This document shows positions 24,310-36,837 of a stretch of DNA of 64,000 nucleotides, piece after piece. The position numbers were made by a program, and so were the translations under genes. Location: positions 23,696,090-23,760,089 of the forward strand of contig OU452222.1 of assembly GCA_911728455.2 (NCBI GenBank), given 5' to 3'. Numbering within the stretch: position 1 is the first letter of the stretch; each line of letters starts with the position of its first letter. The stretch is from Marthasterias glacialis (taxonomy: Eukaryota; Echinodermata; Asteroidea; Forcipulatida; Asteriidae). Under the pieces are notes generated by a model, which worked only from the letters and a program-made list of their open reading frames with translations, was not told where the DNA came from and did not search any database.

Positions 24310-24765
24310 GTTTTAATTCTGTCCTTATCCTTTGGCAGTAGTTGTTTAAAAGAAGTCCATTACATAGTTCATGCTCTCTAGTCCGTTTTATTTTGTCTTT
24401 GTGAATTGATTTTGTATAATGCATATGGTTGTTCCCCACAAGCCTCGGTTTAATTGAACAGCCTCCTTACAACATTCTACTGCACTATTTTTCATTATCA
24501 TTAACAATTCACAAATACTTCTTGTTTGTATCGTAGCCTACGAGTTACTTTTTTTTCTTGGGGGGGGGGTCCAATGCTTCTGTCTTTTGTTATTGTGAAT
24601 ATGGACATAAATGAATTATTAAATAAGTGCATGAAGTGTACACATTTCCAATTCACATTTCAAATCAAGGGAACTTACTATTTTTCCCAATGTTGTTAAA
24701 TTATGTTTATTAGTAGAATGGCAAAGATGGCCAAACCATGACATTGGTCAGTATTAAACTACAGG
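24310..24765. other. Intergenic, no supported gene
   Basis: T-rich sequence with a G9 run at 24561-24569. No motif-bearing ORF. Confidence 0.5.
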
Positions 24766-24769
24766 TAAA

Positions 24770-25015
24770 AAGTAATACATAAATAGATAAATGAAAAAAA
24801 GAGAAAAGAAGTAAATAAATGAAAACAACAAGATGAATAAGTGAAAAGAAGACGAAGAAAAAAGAATAAAATGGGAAGAAATGATAATAATAAATAAATG
24901 AATGAAAAAAAAGGAGAAAATACGTAGATAATTGAACAAAAAATATAAAAATAAATAAACAAACAAATGAAAAGAAGAAAAAGTAAATACATGTAGAAAA
25001 AAATATACTTATTAT
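24770..25015. repeat. A/G-rich low-complexity tract
   Basis: Irregular AAATGAAAAGAAGAAGTAAATAAATG-like sequence for about 245 bp, nearly C-free on the plus strand. Confidence 0.8.
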
Positions 25016-25019
25016 ATGA

Positions 25020-26255
25020 TAAACAAATAAAATGTACGTAAATAAGTTGTGTTTTTTTTTAACATAAATATGTAATAGAGCTGTTGATAATGATTAAGCG
25101 GCCCATGGGAAGCAGACTTTAGTTTGTAAACATCATGAGTCAACAAAACTAAGGCATTGGCCGAACTGAAAATTTAATTAGTGCGTCAACTCCTGATTGT
25201 ATGCAGGCCAATGATTAAAGGGTAATAAACTAGCGCTTAATTAGATTTGAATTAAAATGAACTCTGTCATGTTACATATTAGAGTGGCTGGTTAATTCTT
25301 TTAACGGATTTTTTTCCCTTGACTCATAATCCATATTAATGTCTTTATTAGTTATCCGAAATGACTGCAGCTGTTAGGCACTCTGTGCATGACAATGTTA
25401 ACGCTCAACATAGTTGAAAATGCGCACAGATAGGAATGTAATTACTAAGCGCAAACTAATGGACAATATTAACCACAATGTAAGTAAGACATTAAAGGTA
25501 AATTGTAGTACGGTTAATGCTGGTAGTGCAGTGTTCTTACTTTGTTAGATTCAACATATACATGAAAAAAACAAACCTGTGAAATATTTGGCTCAATCCG
25601 TCGTATACGGGTCAGGAGAAAGTAGTGAGAAACAGTGCACACTTTTCAGGATGTAGACACATTGTCCTCAATTCGATTGTTACAATCGAAATTAAAATTG
25701 GGGTCTTCAAATTCTATTTCCTAGACTTTGACAGTATTTCAGACAGAAATATTTCTACGGACGATCGATACTAGTATGAACTTCATAACCAGTAAGCTTT
25801 CAGACTGACACTAATAAAAAAGAAGAAGTTAGTCTTATTCTCAGGTTTTCTTCGTTGATTTGTTTTTTACAAATTCATTCATTGCTAACTGTCCAGTTCT
25901 TAACAATAATATGATACAATTTGTATAGCCTATTAACCAAATATGTTTAGTTGAAGTATTTAAAGAAACAGATTCTGGCACACGTAAAACTCATTAGTGG
26001 TGGGATGAACTTCGTCCCAGACATTCAAATAGGCGCAGTCTAATATCAACAGCATCCAGGACAATGTAAACCAAATTTGTGAGCAAGTTAAGGAGGATCG
26101 AGTGAACGGGTCACAGTCATGATTTTACACGATCGCGTCCGAATTAACGGCTTTTGATAGCGGTTAGCCTATTGCCGGATTGTTCAGTCCAATAGTTTTG
26201 CGTTGCCGTTGCAGCCGATGTCCAATAAGTTTTGCTACTCGTTTACCACGTCTGT
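25020..26255. other. Intergenic; includes an inverted relative of the 15.7-kb repeat
   Basis: 25675-25830 matches 15723-15905 in reverse complement. A piece near 26130-26175 (CGATCGCGTCCGAATTAACGGCTTTTG) resembles 10695-10720. No gene. Confidence 0.55.
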
Positions 26256-26261
26256 ATTAAG

Positions 26262-26740
26262 CCCGGAAAGGGACTGTGGTAAGAAAAAAATACAGGGGCT
26301 AATCCGTCCGCATGGTTTGGTAAACCGTTCGAACAAAATGGTAATCCTTTTAAACGATTTAATAATCAGTTCGAACGAATTAGCAATCCGTTCGAACGAA
26401 ATAGCCAAAAGGGCGCTACACATGCCTGCGTACGATCCATCCACAACAATATATTCATGATATCGGAGGGAAACGGGAGTAGTTGTTCTTATGATGTCCG
26501 TATTGATAAGTTTGTCAATCTTTATCAGTATGATTGGATAAAGAGGCAATGTTAATTGAAAAGAACAGTTAACATTGCTTTCTTATCCAATAATTCTGAT
26601 ATAAAAATTTGAAAAACTTGATTACCAGTTCGTTCAAACGAATTGCTCATTCGTTCCAACAGATTACTAAACCATGAGAATGGATTAACGCCTGTATATT
26701 TTTGGTATTCTTACCACTGTCCCTTCCCGGCTCTCATAAT
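26262..26740. mobile_element. Foldback element with TTCGAACGAA-rich arms
   Basis: CCGGAAAGGGACTGTGGTAAGAA and AATACAGG(G)GC on the left are mirrored by CCTGTATATTTTTGGTATTC and TTACCACTGTCCCTTCCCGG on the right. Subrepeats GTTCGAACGAAATAGC-like and TTCGTTCAAACGAAT occur in the arms. A loop palindrome (TTATCCAAT / ATTGGATAA) lies near 26530-26590. Confidence 0.72.
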
Positions 26741-26777
26741 GTTGAATTTCTTTGATGAAACAGGAATCCGTAGATGG

Positions 26778-26962
26778 ATATAGACCTTTATCATGGTGCG
26801 GCCATCTTGATTTTCTCCCATTCAAACCAAGGTAACCAAACCGAGGCTGGAAGGGCAAATAGTCTGGTTCCTTTTTGTGCAATGAATATTAATATATATT
26901 ACTGTTATTGGATACAGGGAACATGACCAAGATGGTGGCAGCATGATAAAGGTCTATTGCGA
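26778..26962. mobile_element. Small MITE (TAGACCTTTATCATG ends)
   Basis: TAGACCTTTATCATGGTGCGGCCATCTTG faces CAAGATGGTGGCAGCATGATAAAGGTCTA across about 125 bp. Confidence 0.78.
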
Positions 26963-26964
26963 AA

Positions 26965-29270
26965 TGAGTCTGACGTCATGTATGAAGCCACAAACTTGTA
27001 CTTCTGGGTTTCACAATATACCTATACCTTATCTAGCTACACAAATAACAATTCGGCTTAAAGAGTCCTTGATCTTCAAGAAAATCTAAAATATACGGCA
27101 AATGACAATTTTTTTTAATAAACATGTTCAGTTGAATTGCTTTGAATTTAATTGAAAAGTGCAAATGAAGTCACTATCCGAGCGTTTACATAGCATAGTA
27201 GTAACTTAGTATGCAATTTCCGAATATAATGCGTTTGGTTATGTTTCTTGACAATTATGAGATCGCACTCTTCCCAAATCCCCCGAGCCATACCTTTAAG
27301 TTCTCACCAATGTCTTGCTCTCGTCGGAAAGTAATAATGTTCGCCTCCAACATATTTTTCAAGGATGGCTTAATAACAAGTTAGCCAACATCAACAGCGT
27401 GACATATTACAAGAGCAATTCTACCCCAAACCTATTTAATGCCACACATAATTTCATAATTATCGACCCGCCGATACATGCCCTTTTACATCGCTGGAAA
27501 ACAAAATCACGCTGGTCCGGTTACAAGATATTGAATTCTGTATCTCACAGCGGCTGTAACGATTTTTTCGTCTTCTCTCCCACCCTATCTCTCTCTTCCT
27601 TTGCGCGGGCGTTGCGTTTCAGCTGTGGGGTGTCTAGGCAACAATTCACGGTGTTTACTTACTCCGGCATACGAGAGTTTGTCTGGTTTCCTCTTTCATC
27701 AGTTCAGCCCCTCCGGATCCATTGTATGGATATCGCTATAAATGCGTTCACACAGTCGGATGCGATATTAATAAGTATTGTAATACATGTGTCATGAATG
27801 TATACGTCATTAGGGATCGGTGTGTTAGCCCAGGCGCTTCACTATGCATGTTTTATCAGAATTCGGTGATGTCCGTCCGATGCGGTGAGACTGAAATAAC
27901 TCAAAACTCAATATTGTTGTTAATATCCTTGGTAAAAATAATCATACATTAAAATATTTGCGAATTATCACTTCCCAAGCCCAAGATTAACTCAGAATAA
28001 ACAAAGGAAACAGTCTCATCTCATCTGTGTATATTAAAAGCCATGTAATAGGGAACCAGACTTCAGCGTGGTATGAAGTACTTTGGTATTTCTTCCACCA
28101 CGGGCGGATCCATGATTCTCTGAGGGGGTTTGCCAAAATAATTTGTAAAGATATTTCTGACACTGAAGTTCTGCCGAAAGGAAAGTGAAATCTTACCAAT
28201 CCAAATCAAATTTGGTGCTCGATATGTGGCAGGGTGTCCTATTGTGTCTTCATTGTGTTCTGGGAATCTCAGGAATTCTTTTGAGGATTTTACGGGGGGG
28301 GGCGTGCTTCTGTACAAGAGGGGAATAGTGTGTTAGAGAATGGGAACATTTGGGGGTGGGGGTGGGCTCCCTCTGTCACATATCGGGCATGGTATAGTAA
28401 ATAAGTGGTAACGAAAATGACAATGGGGAGGAATAAGACCGCAGTTATTTCCTAAAGGTTTACGTCAAAGACGCATATTGCGCAAGAATATCGTGGCGGT
28501 GGTGTTTTTGTAAAAAAATGGGGACGGTTTGGGTACTTTAAGAGAGAGGGAAAAAATAAAATAAAAGTCTGCACTCCCAGGATGCTCCATAAACGGTACA
28601 GTACATGTTTATGGCTATATGTAGACTCGACGAATGCTCAGAATTGAGTTTTGGGAAGCTTGAATTTGTTATAGGCTAACCGGGTTTCGTAGTTTATTTC
28701 AAACGAGGCTGCCAGTACCGATTCCTTCTAAAACGAGCAGGCTTTCATAATGTCAGGCAACACAACTGTGATGAGCACAACTGTTATTTACACAGCATGA
28801 CTAGTCAATTGCCGCATCAGAATGTGTGAATATAGCATCTCGCCGTCTTCTGTACGGAGTTACGGGTATCTTCATAATCGGGTAAGGCCGGGACAAGCAG
28901 ACAGGCTGGCGCGTTGCGGCGAGGCTACGTGTAGACATCGTTTATAAGCTCGTGTTAAACCTGAGGGAAGGTGGGAAACTAGGGGTAGGGTGGTTTAGTA
29001 TGCCACAGCGAGTGATAAGTAGGTCATCTTACGGGAAAATAATGTAATAATTTTACGGATGATGGTTATGATTTGGGATGTGGACATTAAATGCACACGG
29101 TTGGACTGCTTGTCATAGTACGTCGATTTGTATAGTAATAGGTTTGTTCAAGAGGGACGTCAGTTTGTAAAGAATATTATAGTTCAATGGTTTTGAGTAT
29201 CTTGTTTCTCTCAATCATATCTAATAAAACACTATATTCAAAGCTGTTTTTTTAATTTTCTTTATTGTAA
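26965..29270. other. Intergenic, no supported gene
   Basis: The 160-codon ORF at 27315-27797 has no recognisable domain and no homologue I can name. The remainder is AT-rich without obvious repeats apart from short G-runs at 28295-28370. Confidence 0.5.
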
Positions 29271-29276
29271 ATATAT

Positions 29277-29545
29277 TTCTGGTAATGAAACCAAGGGACC
29301 CTCAATATTGACTAGCACGGTTACCCGGAGGCCCGAGGATACCTGTGTAGAGAAGATGATGAAGAGATGTCAGTTTTAGATGTGGCAGGAAAACCCCGAA
29401 TAGGGGAAAACCCACGCAATCAGGTAGGGACTGAAAACTCAAACCCACATGCAAGGCTCCAGTCCAGGATTCGAACCGGGGTCCACAGAAGTGAAAGGCA
29501 GGGGATGCATACGGAAGCACAAGGGCATCATTGGTAATCTTCACA
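29277..29545 (-). mobile_element. tRNA-derived SINE, family C, near full length
   Basis: On the minus strand: CCGGTTCGAATCCTGGACTGG (box B), GCATGTGGGTTTGAGTTTTCAGTCCC, TGCGTGGGTTTTCCCC, CACATCTAAAACTGACATC and GAGGGTCCCTTGGTTTCATTACC. Confidence 0.75.
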
Positions 29546-29564
29546 GAGACAAGAATCCACACTC

Positions 29565-29760
29565 AGCGGCGTAGCCCTTATTTTTTTTTCACAGGAGGCA
29601 CGGGAGAGAGTGTTGGTTTTTTTTTAAGTTGGGGTTGGGGGCGGGGGGCGTGGGGCCATATTTTAAAATTAATTCCTGATTGGGGCACCGGGGATTGGGG
29701 GACTGGAAATTTGTGTGGGGGGTGGTCTCGTGCCTAAGTCCCGCTCCCCAGTGGATTGCG
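29565..29760. repeat. Dispersed G-rich repeat (GGCGTAGCC family)
   Basis: GGCGTAGCCCTTATTTTTTTTTCACAGGAGGCACGGG then long G-rich runs. The same boundary-plus-G-run organisation occurs at 32455-32635, 35820-36065, 46455-46830 and 52183-52460. Confidence 0.5.
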
Positions 29761-30008
29761 CTGCTGTCCACACTTTATGTGACCAAACAAACCAGTCATG
29801 GAGCCACGCGAAAAGCAACATAGTGAAAACCCACATTCCCTGTTTTTCTATCGGTATCGAAACTAATTGGTTTACTCGTTACTCCAAAAACTACAATTTC
29901 AAGCATATGTATTTCAGGGGACGTTTTAGATCATGACCATCTTTATATCATTTAAGTTATTTGCACATTTTGTGAACATTTATGTTCAGTCTTACCAATG
30001 TCGCACAT

Positions 30009-30364
30009 AGCCCTAGCTTGACATTGGTACAGTGACCGTAAATGCTTCCATTATCTGTACAAATCAAGATATTTGTAATAAAACGAACCTGTGAAAATGT
30101 CAGTTCATTTTGTTGTTTCATTTGCGAGAAAACGGTAAAAATGCATTCAGCATTTTTGTACGCATTCCTATAGGCAGAGTTTTCGTCTCACTGAGACGAA
30201 AACTAATTTTAGATCTTATTTAATTTATTACTTAAAAACGACAACACTTCAGGCAGAAATATGTCAAGGACAGTTTTCTTCCTTCTTGATCTTTATACCA
30301 TGTGAGGTATATGCAAATCTGTGAACTTTTATGTTTTTCTTCTGACCAATGTTGAGCTGGGGCT
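30009..30364. mobile_element. AGCCC-type MITE, full copy
   Basis: Ends AGCCCTAGCTTGACATTGG and CCAATGTTGAGCTGGGGCT, TTAA on the right side, central palindrome TTTTCGTCTCACTGAGACGAAAA split in two halves by one base. Confidence 0.8.
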
Positions 30365-30369
30365 TTAAA

Positions 30370-32090
30370 ATGATACACCTATGACAGTCCATTCAAAAAA
30401 AAATAATAAATAAATAAAAATAGAATAAATAAGTTAACTGTACAGAGGTAACGCGCTACCTGCCTATCAGTAATGCGATTTTCTTTTCCAAAATAACCAC
30501 AAAATTGTATTACAATAACTAAATCCAAAGGTCTTTCAAAGTCCGGATAAGAATAATCTACTATCTTTTATTCGGGAAGACACTCCTTGTCCGTGCACAA
30601 TTCCTACTGCGTTAAGGTCAAACTTAAAAGCATTTTTAAAAGGAGGATTGTACATTACAACACTAACCAAACAATTGGTCGTGGCTCAGGGTGCTTTTGA
30701 CTATTTGTTTGAACAAAAGAAAAATAATAATAATAAAAAAAAAAAAAAAAAAAAAAAAATGCATGGCGACAAAATGGTGCGTGCCTTTCACCAAACGCAC
30801 ACAAAAAACAAAGTAATTCAATTCGACCTTCTGTCATTTAATTTGTCTTGGGCGACGTGGTGAATCACGTGACTGATTATGTCATTAAAATCGTCGGAGC
30901 GCAATCTCTTTCCCTTGTAATCACTGAAAGGAACAAAATCACTACAAAACCTTGGGACAGTCAATTACATTAACACACGGCAGGACTTTGCTAAAATGCA
31001 GCCAGCAAAGGAACAATCATCCCACACTTTAACAATGCGCGAGCAGTTCTTTTCCCAAAACCTCGCAAACCTAGTTTTGCAATTTTACCAATTAATTGCT
31101 TGCTAGGTCGCTGTATAAAAGGGAAATCAATGCCAAATTGTTTGGATAAGAAAGCACATTGTCTGTTCTTGGACAGTTTTTTTTTTTAATATGTTTTGTT
31201 GTTGTTGAGATTTTTTTTTACATTTTTAATGTTCATTTCTGTTTGGGAACGAGCAGAGTGGCTCGACAATCTGTCCATGCACACCGTAGTATATCTTTGT
31301 ACACTTTATTTGTTTAAATAAATACATGTATTTGTGTGTCATTTCTCAAAGAAAATACAAAATTACATTAGATTTGTACCCTGTTTTATACAAAACGTTA
31401 TCCATTACTGTCCAAATCTATTAACCTCTTCCCTCGACAATACTGTTTTTTTATGAAGTTTCAATTCAGTAAAACATCAACATAATTTTACTGCGTTGTT
31501 ATTATTTGATGTATTTATTTATTATTTTGTTTTACTTTTTTATACAACGATTGATAAGCTAAAGATGTTCGCTGATCAGCTGACCATCATATACACAGAG
31601 GTTTCACGTGACGTCAGCCGAGACCTTTTTTTCTAATGCTGCGTGCACAAACAGACGCAGGAAATCATTCAGCAGACGACGCGTCAGCCATTGAGTTTCT
31701 ACATGGCTGGACCCAACATGGCTGCAAAATGAACTTTTCCCTGGGTCATGCAACCTCTCAATAGAACTTGGGCATGTGACTTCACCGACCGCTTGCAATC
31801 ATGTTGGTTATTACCAGGGCGTATTTCAGTCGCGTGCAACTGTTACAACGATAAAGCAATGGGGATAATTAACACCATGTCGGTGTTGTCGCATATAAAT
31901 ACCGAGAGAATCAATTTAACACCCCAGTTTTTGCAGTGTACTGATACACAAAAGTGTATGGGTAAACAACACAAATAATACCCTTTATTCCCGGTGCAAA
32001 AAAAAAAAAACCCCAAAAAAACAAAAAAAACAACAACAACATTTATTGTAATAGTTGCGGTACCCATTGCTAATATGATTCGAACTGCCT
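30370..32090. other. Intergenic, no supported gene
   Basis: Contains AAT and poly(A) tracts near 30720-30760 and T-runs. No supported gene. Confidence 0.5.
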
Positions 32091-32094
32091 CTAA

Positions 32095-32290
32095 CTAGCG
32101 GACAATCTCGATAGTCTAGTATATTGGTCAGACAAATTGGTGGGGGTTGTGGGTGCGAATTCCACCGAGGAATATGCCTGTGAATTTTTTTCACAGGACT
32201 TTGGAAAGTACTGAGTATACAGTGCTTAACTAACATTGGTGTATGGGTAAAAAAACACAAATAATATTCTTTATCCGCGATGCAAAAATG
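32095..32290 (+). mobile_element. tRNA-derived SINE, family A
   Basis: GATAGTCTAGTATATTGG and GGGTGCGAATTCCACC (decayed box B), CCTGTGAATTTTTTTCACAGG, AGTACTGAGTATACAGTGCTTAAC. Confidence 0.72.
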
Positions 32291-32454
32291 AACATTTTTA
32301 TATCCAACTGCATAGTTATCATAAAGTAGTTTAAGTAAAGTAATTTTAAGCTATGTGCGTTGGGAAAATGACAGAATGAAAATTCAAAGGGTGATGGAAT
32401 TAAAATGCTGTATGGTGCTTATGATCACTTTAGCACAAAAAACCCCAATGGCAT

Positions 32455-32640
32455 TGCCACAATCTTTTTTGCAGGGGGGCAAAGGGGGCACATATATTTG
32501 TAGAGGGGGCATTTTCATTGCCTGATCAAATGTCACGTTGTCCAGAGGCTGACAGCGGGGAGGAGGGAAGTAAGATGTTCCATCATGGGGGGGGGGGTGC
32601 CCCCTTTGCCCATTCCAAGACTACGCCACTGAACCAAATA
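32455..32640. repeat. Dispersed G-rich repeat copy
   Basis: TTTTTTGCAGGGGGGCAAAGG through GCCCATTCCAAGACTACGCC. It shares GTCCAGAGGCTGAC and AGATGTTCCA-like pieces with 52183-52460. Confidence 0.55.
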
Positions 32641-32644
32641 AAAA

Positions 32645-34150
32645 ACGAATCCAGTCAGAATTGAGATGATGTACGGCTCTGAATAATATAGACATACCTT
32701 ACTCTGACCCTATTTGATGAGAGGATTTGGAAGTTTCGACTGAATTGTTGCATTCACAATGTAACATTACATGCTCTCATCAGAGCCGCAGAGTCCGGAC
32801 TCCCTGTACACAGCTCAATGGAAGAAAACACGCATTTTGATATTTTAATGTTGATTGCACTGTCTTTTTTTTTTAAATCAACTTGTAATATGAAGAAAGG
32901 GCGCATATTTTAAAATTGGTTAAGCTTTTATTTTTATAATTCTGGAATTGGTGTGGTTATTATAGGACAACGTGTACAATTTCCATCATTAGCCGTTTTT
33001 TTCAAATATATATATATATTTCTTTTCGGGGAGGGGGCAAGCAGGGGAAAAAATGTTATTTTATTTCATTTATTTTTTTTGATGTGTTTGTTGATGTATT
33101 TTTTTTTTTTATTTATTTGTATTATCGTTATTATTATAAAAAATGGGGTGGGCTATTTAATGTGTCTAACCATTTGATAACTTTTATTGATCTGTTTAGG
33201 GGTGGGGTGGGGCAAGGGTTCTGAGCGGAGGGGGAAGGGGGGTCAACCCATGCCTTTTCCCCCGGTAACCAATGTAGTATCTTGCCTGCCAGAAAGGCCT
33301 TTGAATACAAGGTCACCCCCTTTTTTAAAATTAAGATTACCTGGTCTATATTTTCTCAGCCCTTTACTCCTAGGAGCACCGGAGAATAGCCTTTGAAAGA
33401 CACATAGTTCCCCCTTTAACAGAGTGACACGATGAAAGACGAAAAACCAATTCTGGGTTTATTCCCTCTTGATCTTTGCGCAGTACATATACCGCAGGGT
33501 TTTTTGAAGTTTTCATTAAACACGGCTTTTCGTCGGGTTGCCATGGCCGGAGCTCTTAAACCCTAGCCGCTGGTCACAAGCTCATAATTTAAGAGGATTA
33601 AGGATGTATATCTTGTAGTGGAAAGTGGCACAAAACACCGCAAAGGGAGGAGAGAGGGGAAATTCCCCTGCATAAAATAAAAGGAGATGAGCAAAAAGAA
33701 CCCTGACAGCGATCTTTTCAATTTTCCCGAGTGCTCTTTTTAAGGATATATTTAATGGGATCAGACAACTGAGGTTTTTCTCGAGCTGTGGAATGGAAGT
33801 TGTAAATAATACAACAGTGAAGGATGTTGACTGATTGGCAAGGAGTGGTATTCAGCATACGTTTTACATCGCCTTAAACGAATTTGACTATTTTGTCAAA
33901 CAAGATGGTTTAACCTTTTAGGTGTTTTGCATAAGTATTCTTGACCTAATTTTGAAGAAATGCATTGCAAAAAAGGGGATGTTTTCTAAGCAAAAAGATA
34001 AACACAAATGATAATATTCGAAAGTCTTGGCAAGTTTGTTTGACTGATTAAATTGCTTGACCAAACACATAACGGGGTCATGTCGGTAGAGTGGTTACTT
34101 TTAAAGCAATTGACTTAAAAACATGTCGAATGTGGAGGAAAAAAATTATA
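32645..34150. other. Intergenic, no supported gene
   Basis: T-rich, (TA)n at 33007-33019, a G-rich piece 33197-33242. A 30-bp piece (GTAGTATCTTGCCTGCCAGAAAGGCC) at about 33272-33300 recurs near 44151-44180. Confidence 0.5.
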
Positions 34151-34159
34151 ATAATAATA

Positions 34160-34275
34160 CTCGGTAGTCTAATTGGTAAGACATCTGCTCTAGAATCCTG
34201 AGGTCGTGGGTTCGAATCCCACCCGGGGAATATGCCTGTGATGTTTTTTTCACAGGTCTCGGGAAAGTACTGAGG
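34160..34275 (+). mobile_element. tRNA-derived SINE, family A
   Basis: CTCGGTAGTCTAATTGGTAAGAC (box A) and GGGTTCGAATCCCACCC (box B) with CCTGTGATGTTTTTTTCACAGG; truncated after GGAAAGTACTGAGG. Confidence 0.75.
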
Positions 34276-34831
34276 TTACTGACATTTCTTGATTAACAAT
34301 GCACTGATTTACTGCGATAAAGAAGAACCTTTGTATCAACATCTGAAGGGTTATTAAATATTCTTCTTTTATACAATCTCTGTTTAGGCCTACAATTAAC
34401 AAAGTGAATCAAACCGACAGTCATCCTGCACTCATTTGTTTACGACTAACCTTCGAAGGGACAACACTTATCGTAAAGTTTCGAAAACGCAGAATAAGAG
34501 AAAAAAACATCATTTAGGTCTCACGTTGGATGACAGACAGTTCCAGTTAACCTTAAATCGTTTGAGACTGAGTCAATAATACAACCCGATCCAATCTACG
34601 CAAGGTTTGGGGAAGTAACTGAAGGGTAACTGGTCAGCAATAATTAGCAAACAGAATACTACTCCACTTGACACAATTATTCTCTTAACAAATTAATGTT
34701 ATCAATCAGAGTACAGCACCTGTTTCTGTGAAGCCGTGGGTGGGTTTTGGTTGATTTTATCATGCAGAGAACAAACAATTTACAAACTCCTTGATTTGCC
34801 TGCTATTCACGCACAAGGGGATCTCAGTTAA

Positions 34832-35176
34832 AGCCCTGGCTCAACATTGGTAAACTGACTGTAAATGCTTCCATTCTTTGCACAAATCAAGATATTTGTG
34901 ATAAAAGTAACCTGTAAAAATTTCAGCTCATTTGCGAGAAAACGGTAAAAATGCATTCAACATCTTTGTACACATTCTGTAGGCAGAGTTTTCGTCTCAC
35001 TGAGACGAAAACTAATTTTTGGATCTTATTTCATATGTTATTTAAAAAGGATTTCACTTCAGGCAGAAATATTTCAGAAAAGTTTTCTACCATCATTATC
35101 TTTATACTATATAAGGTATTTTATGTGAACCTGTGAACATTTATGTTTTTCTTCTTACCAATGTTGAGCCGGGGCT
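34832..35176. mobile_element. AGCCC-type MITE with intact TTAA flanks, 345 bp
   Basis: TTAA at 34828-34831 and 35177-35180. Ends AGCCCTGGCTCAACATTGG and CCAATGTTGAGCCGGGGCT. Central palindrome TTTTCGTCTCACTGAGACG. It has no ORF of note. Best reference copy in the window. Confidence 0.85.
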
Positions 35177-35179
35177 TTA

Positions 35180-36790
35180 AAATCACCCATATAACAAAAA
35201 CCCGCCCAAAACTGTAAACCCTGTTTACCTGATTAACCGTGACGATATTTATCACCGACATGTCGCACAAACTTGACAACAGTGAAAATTCACAACGTAC
35301 AGTACAAATGAAAGTATACACACTGAATTCATCACAAGATTAAATTAATAGAAAACCCAAACGAGTTTGATTTCCATGCCACTTAAGTAAAATGTCCTCG
35401 TGTGTGTAATGGTTACTCAATAAAAAACGACTGCCTTCCGTGACCACTATCCCTCTGAGACAAACACTTGGTGGCGCACTGCACTGAATTGTGACAATAA
35501 TCTGCGATTGGAAGTCATTTTCAGTCTCCAAAACTCATGTGCGCACAAAGGGTGCCAGACTAGACTGCATTTTGGTTTGTGCTCACCGATCGAGAGTAAT
35601 AAAAAAGTACTAGAGGGCGTAAAAAAAAAAACATACTACACGGCCCGACCGATTTTTTTTTTTACAGTGGGTGCGTGTGGGTGCCCTTACACTCACCAAC
35701 TTATGGGGCACTTTACACAATGGAACAATGCTACCCCACAAGGTTTTCTTGTTCTAGTGCTACCCCACGGAGGAATTCTTCAGAAAAGGGAATAGTAGAA
35801 CAACAATAGGAGGACCCCCTAACTGCCGTATGTAAGGGTGCGTGTGTGGGGGTATGGGGGCACGGGGGGGGGGGGGCACGGGGGCACGGGGCACAGGGGT
35901 ATGGGGAGGGCACGGGGGAAATTGCTTTCAAGTGGGGGCCCTAAAGGACAATTTGTTTTAACACGTCTGGAATTTCACGTATTACACGTAATTACACGTA
36001 TCTGGATTTTGTTTTGAGGTGGGAAGTGCCCCCCCCCCCGGCCAGCTCCCGTGGCTATGCCGCTGGACAAGTATAATTTCTGCCTATTGAGACTACGGTG
36101 CTGACCAATCATTTTACACTAGTCACTCATGAGTTTACTCAGCAACCATTTTCTAAGTGGACAATCGTATGCAAGTGACCCGTGGGGATTTTCACCAAGG
36201 GTCAGCGGAGTTCCTTAGGTTACACAGCGAGTGCTCCATCTAGCTCTACAACTCTATGGCTGTGCTTCAATTGGACCGAGAATGGCGTCCAGACAACCAT
36301 GTGACCCAAATAAAACTGGTCCCTCCATGTCGCAACTCTCTAAATACAAAAAAAATACAGTCTTATAAAAAATACGATTACATTAAACATTTATTTTATA
36401 ACACAGGTATTGTGTTTTCCATACTCTTTACACCTACTTTCATAACTGTGGCATCCACAATTCATGGCCGGTTTTGTAACAATATTGTTAAATCCAAGCA
36501 CTGTATGAAACAATAAGGCTGAAAAGTATAGCATCAACAAGAATAATAACAAACATGGTTTACAAATAACAATCCTAAAGATCAATCCAAACAACCAAAT
36601 ACATGGATTAAAGCATGCTCTTGTTTCTGAGAACAAACTGAAATAGCCGATAATTTCTTTTTATTTAAAGACACCTTAAATGACTCGGTGCTAAGACACA
36701 CCCAAAAGCTTGGTTACAGCTCCTTTACAGTTCAAGCTTATCGGTAATGATCTCCTTTACAGCTGCAGTAAACTACTGCGCGCTTTTTAT
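35180..36790. other. Intergenic, with G-rich repeat at 35820-36065
   Basis: 35838-35925 is a run of at least ten G blocks (GGGGGTATGGGGGCACGGGG...), with GCCCCCCCCCC and GCCGCTGG at the far side. Otherwise AT-rich without a gene. It lies downstream of the minus-strand SRCR gene. Confidence 0.55.
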
Positions 36791-36815
36791 TTATTTATTT
36801 ATTTTTAAATAAGTC

Positions 36816-36821
36816 TTTATT
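36816..36821 (-). terminator. Polyadenylation signal of minus-strand SRCR gene
   Basis: A canonical AATAAA lies on the minus strand about 17 nt after the stop codon. The 3' UTR would be very short if it is used. Downstream on the minus strand is a run of AAATA repeats. Confidence 0.5.
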
Positions 36822-36837
36822 GATATGATTATTATTG

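Noticed and set aside
27315..27797. 160-codon plus-strand ORF
   Set aside because: No domain, signal or repeat; no splice-compatible neighbours. Chance ORF more likely.
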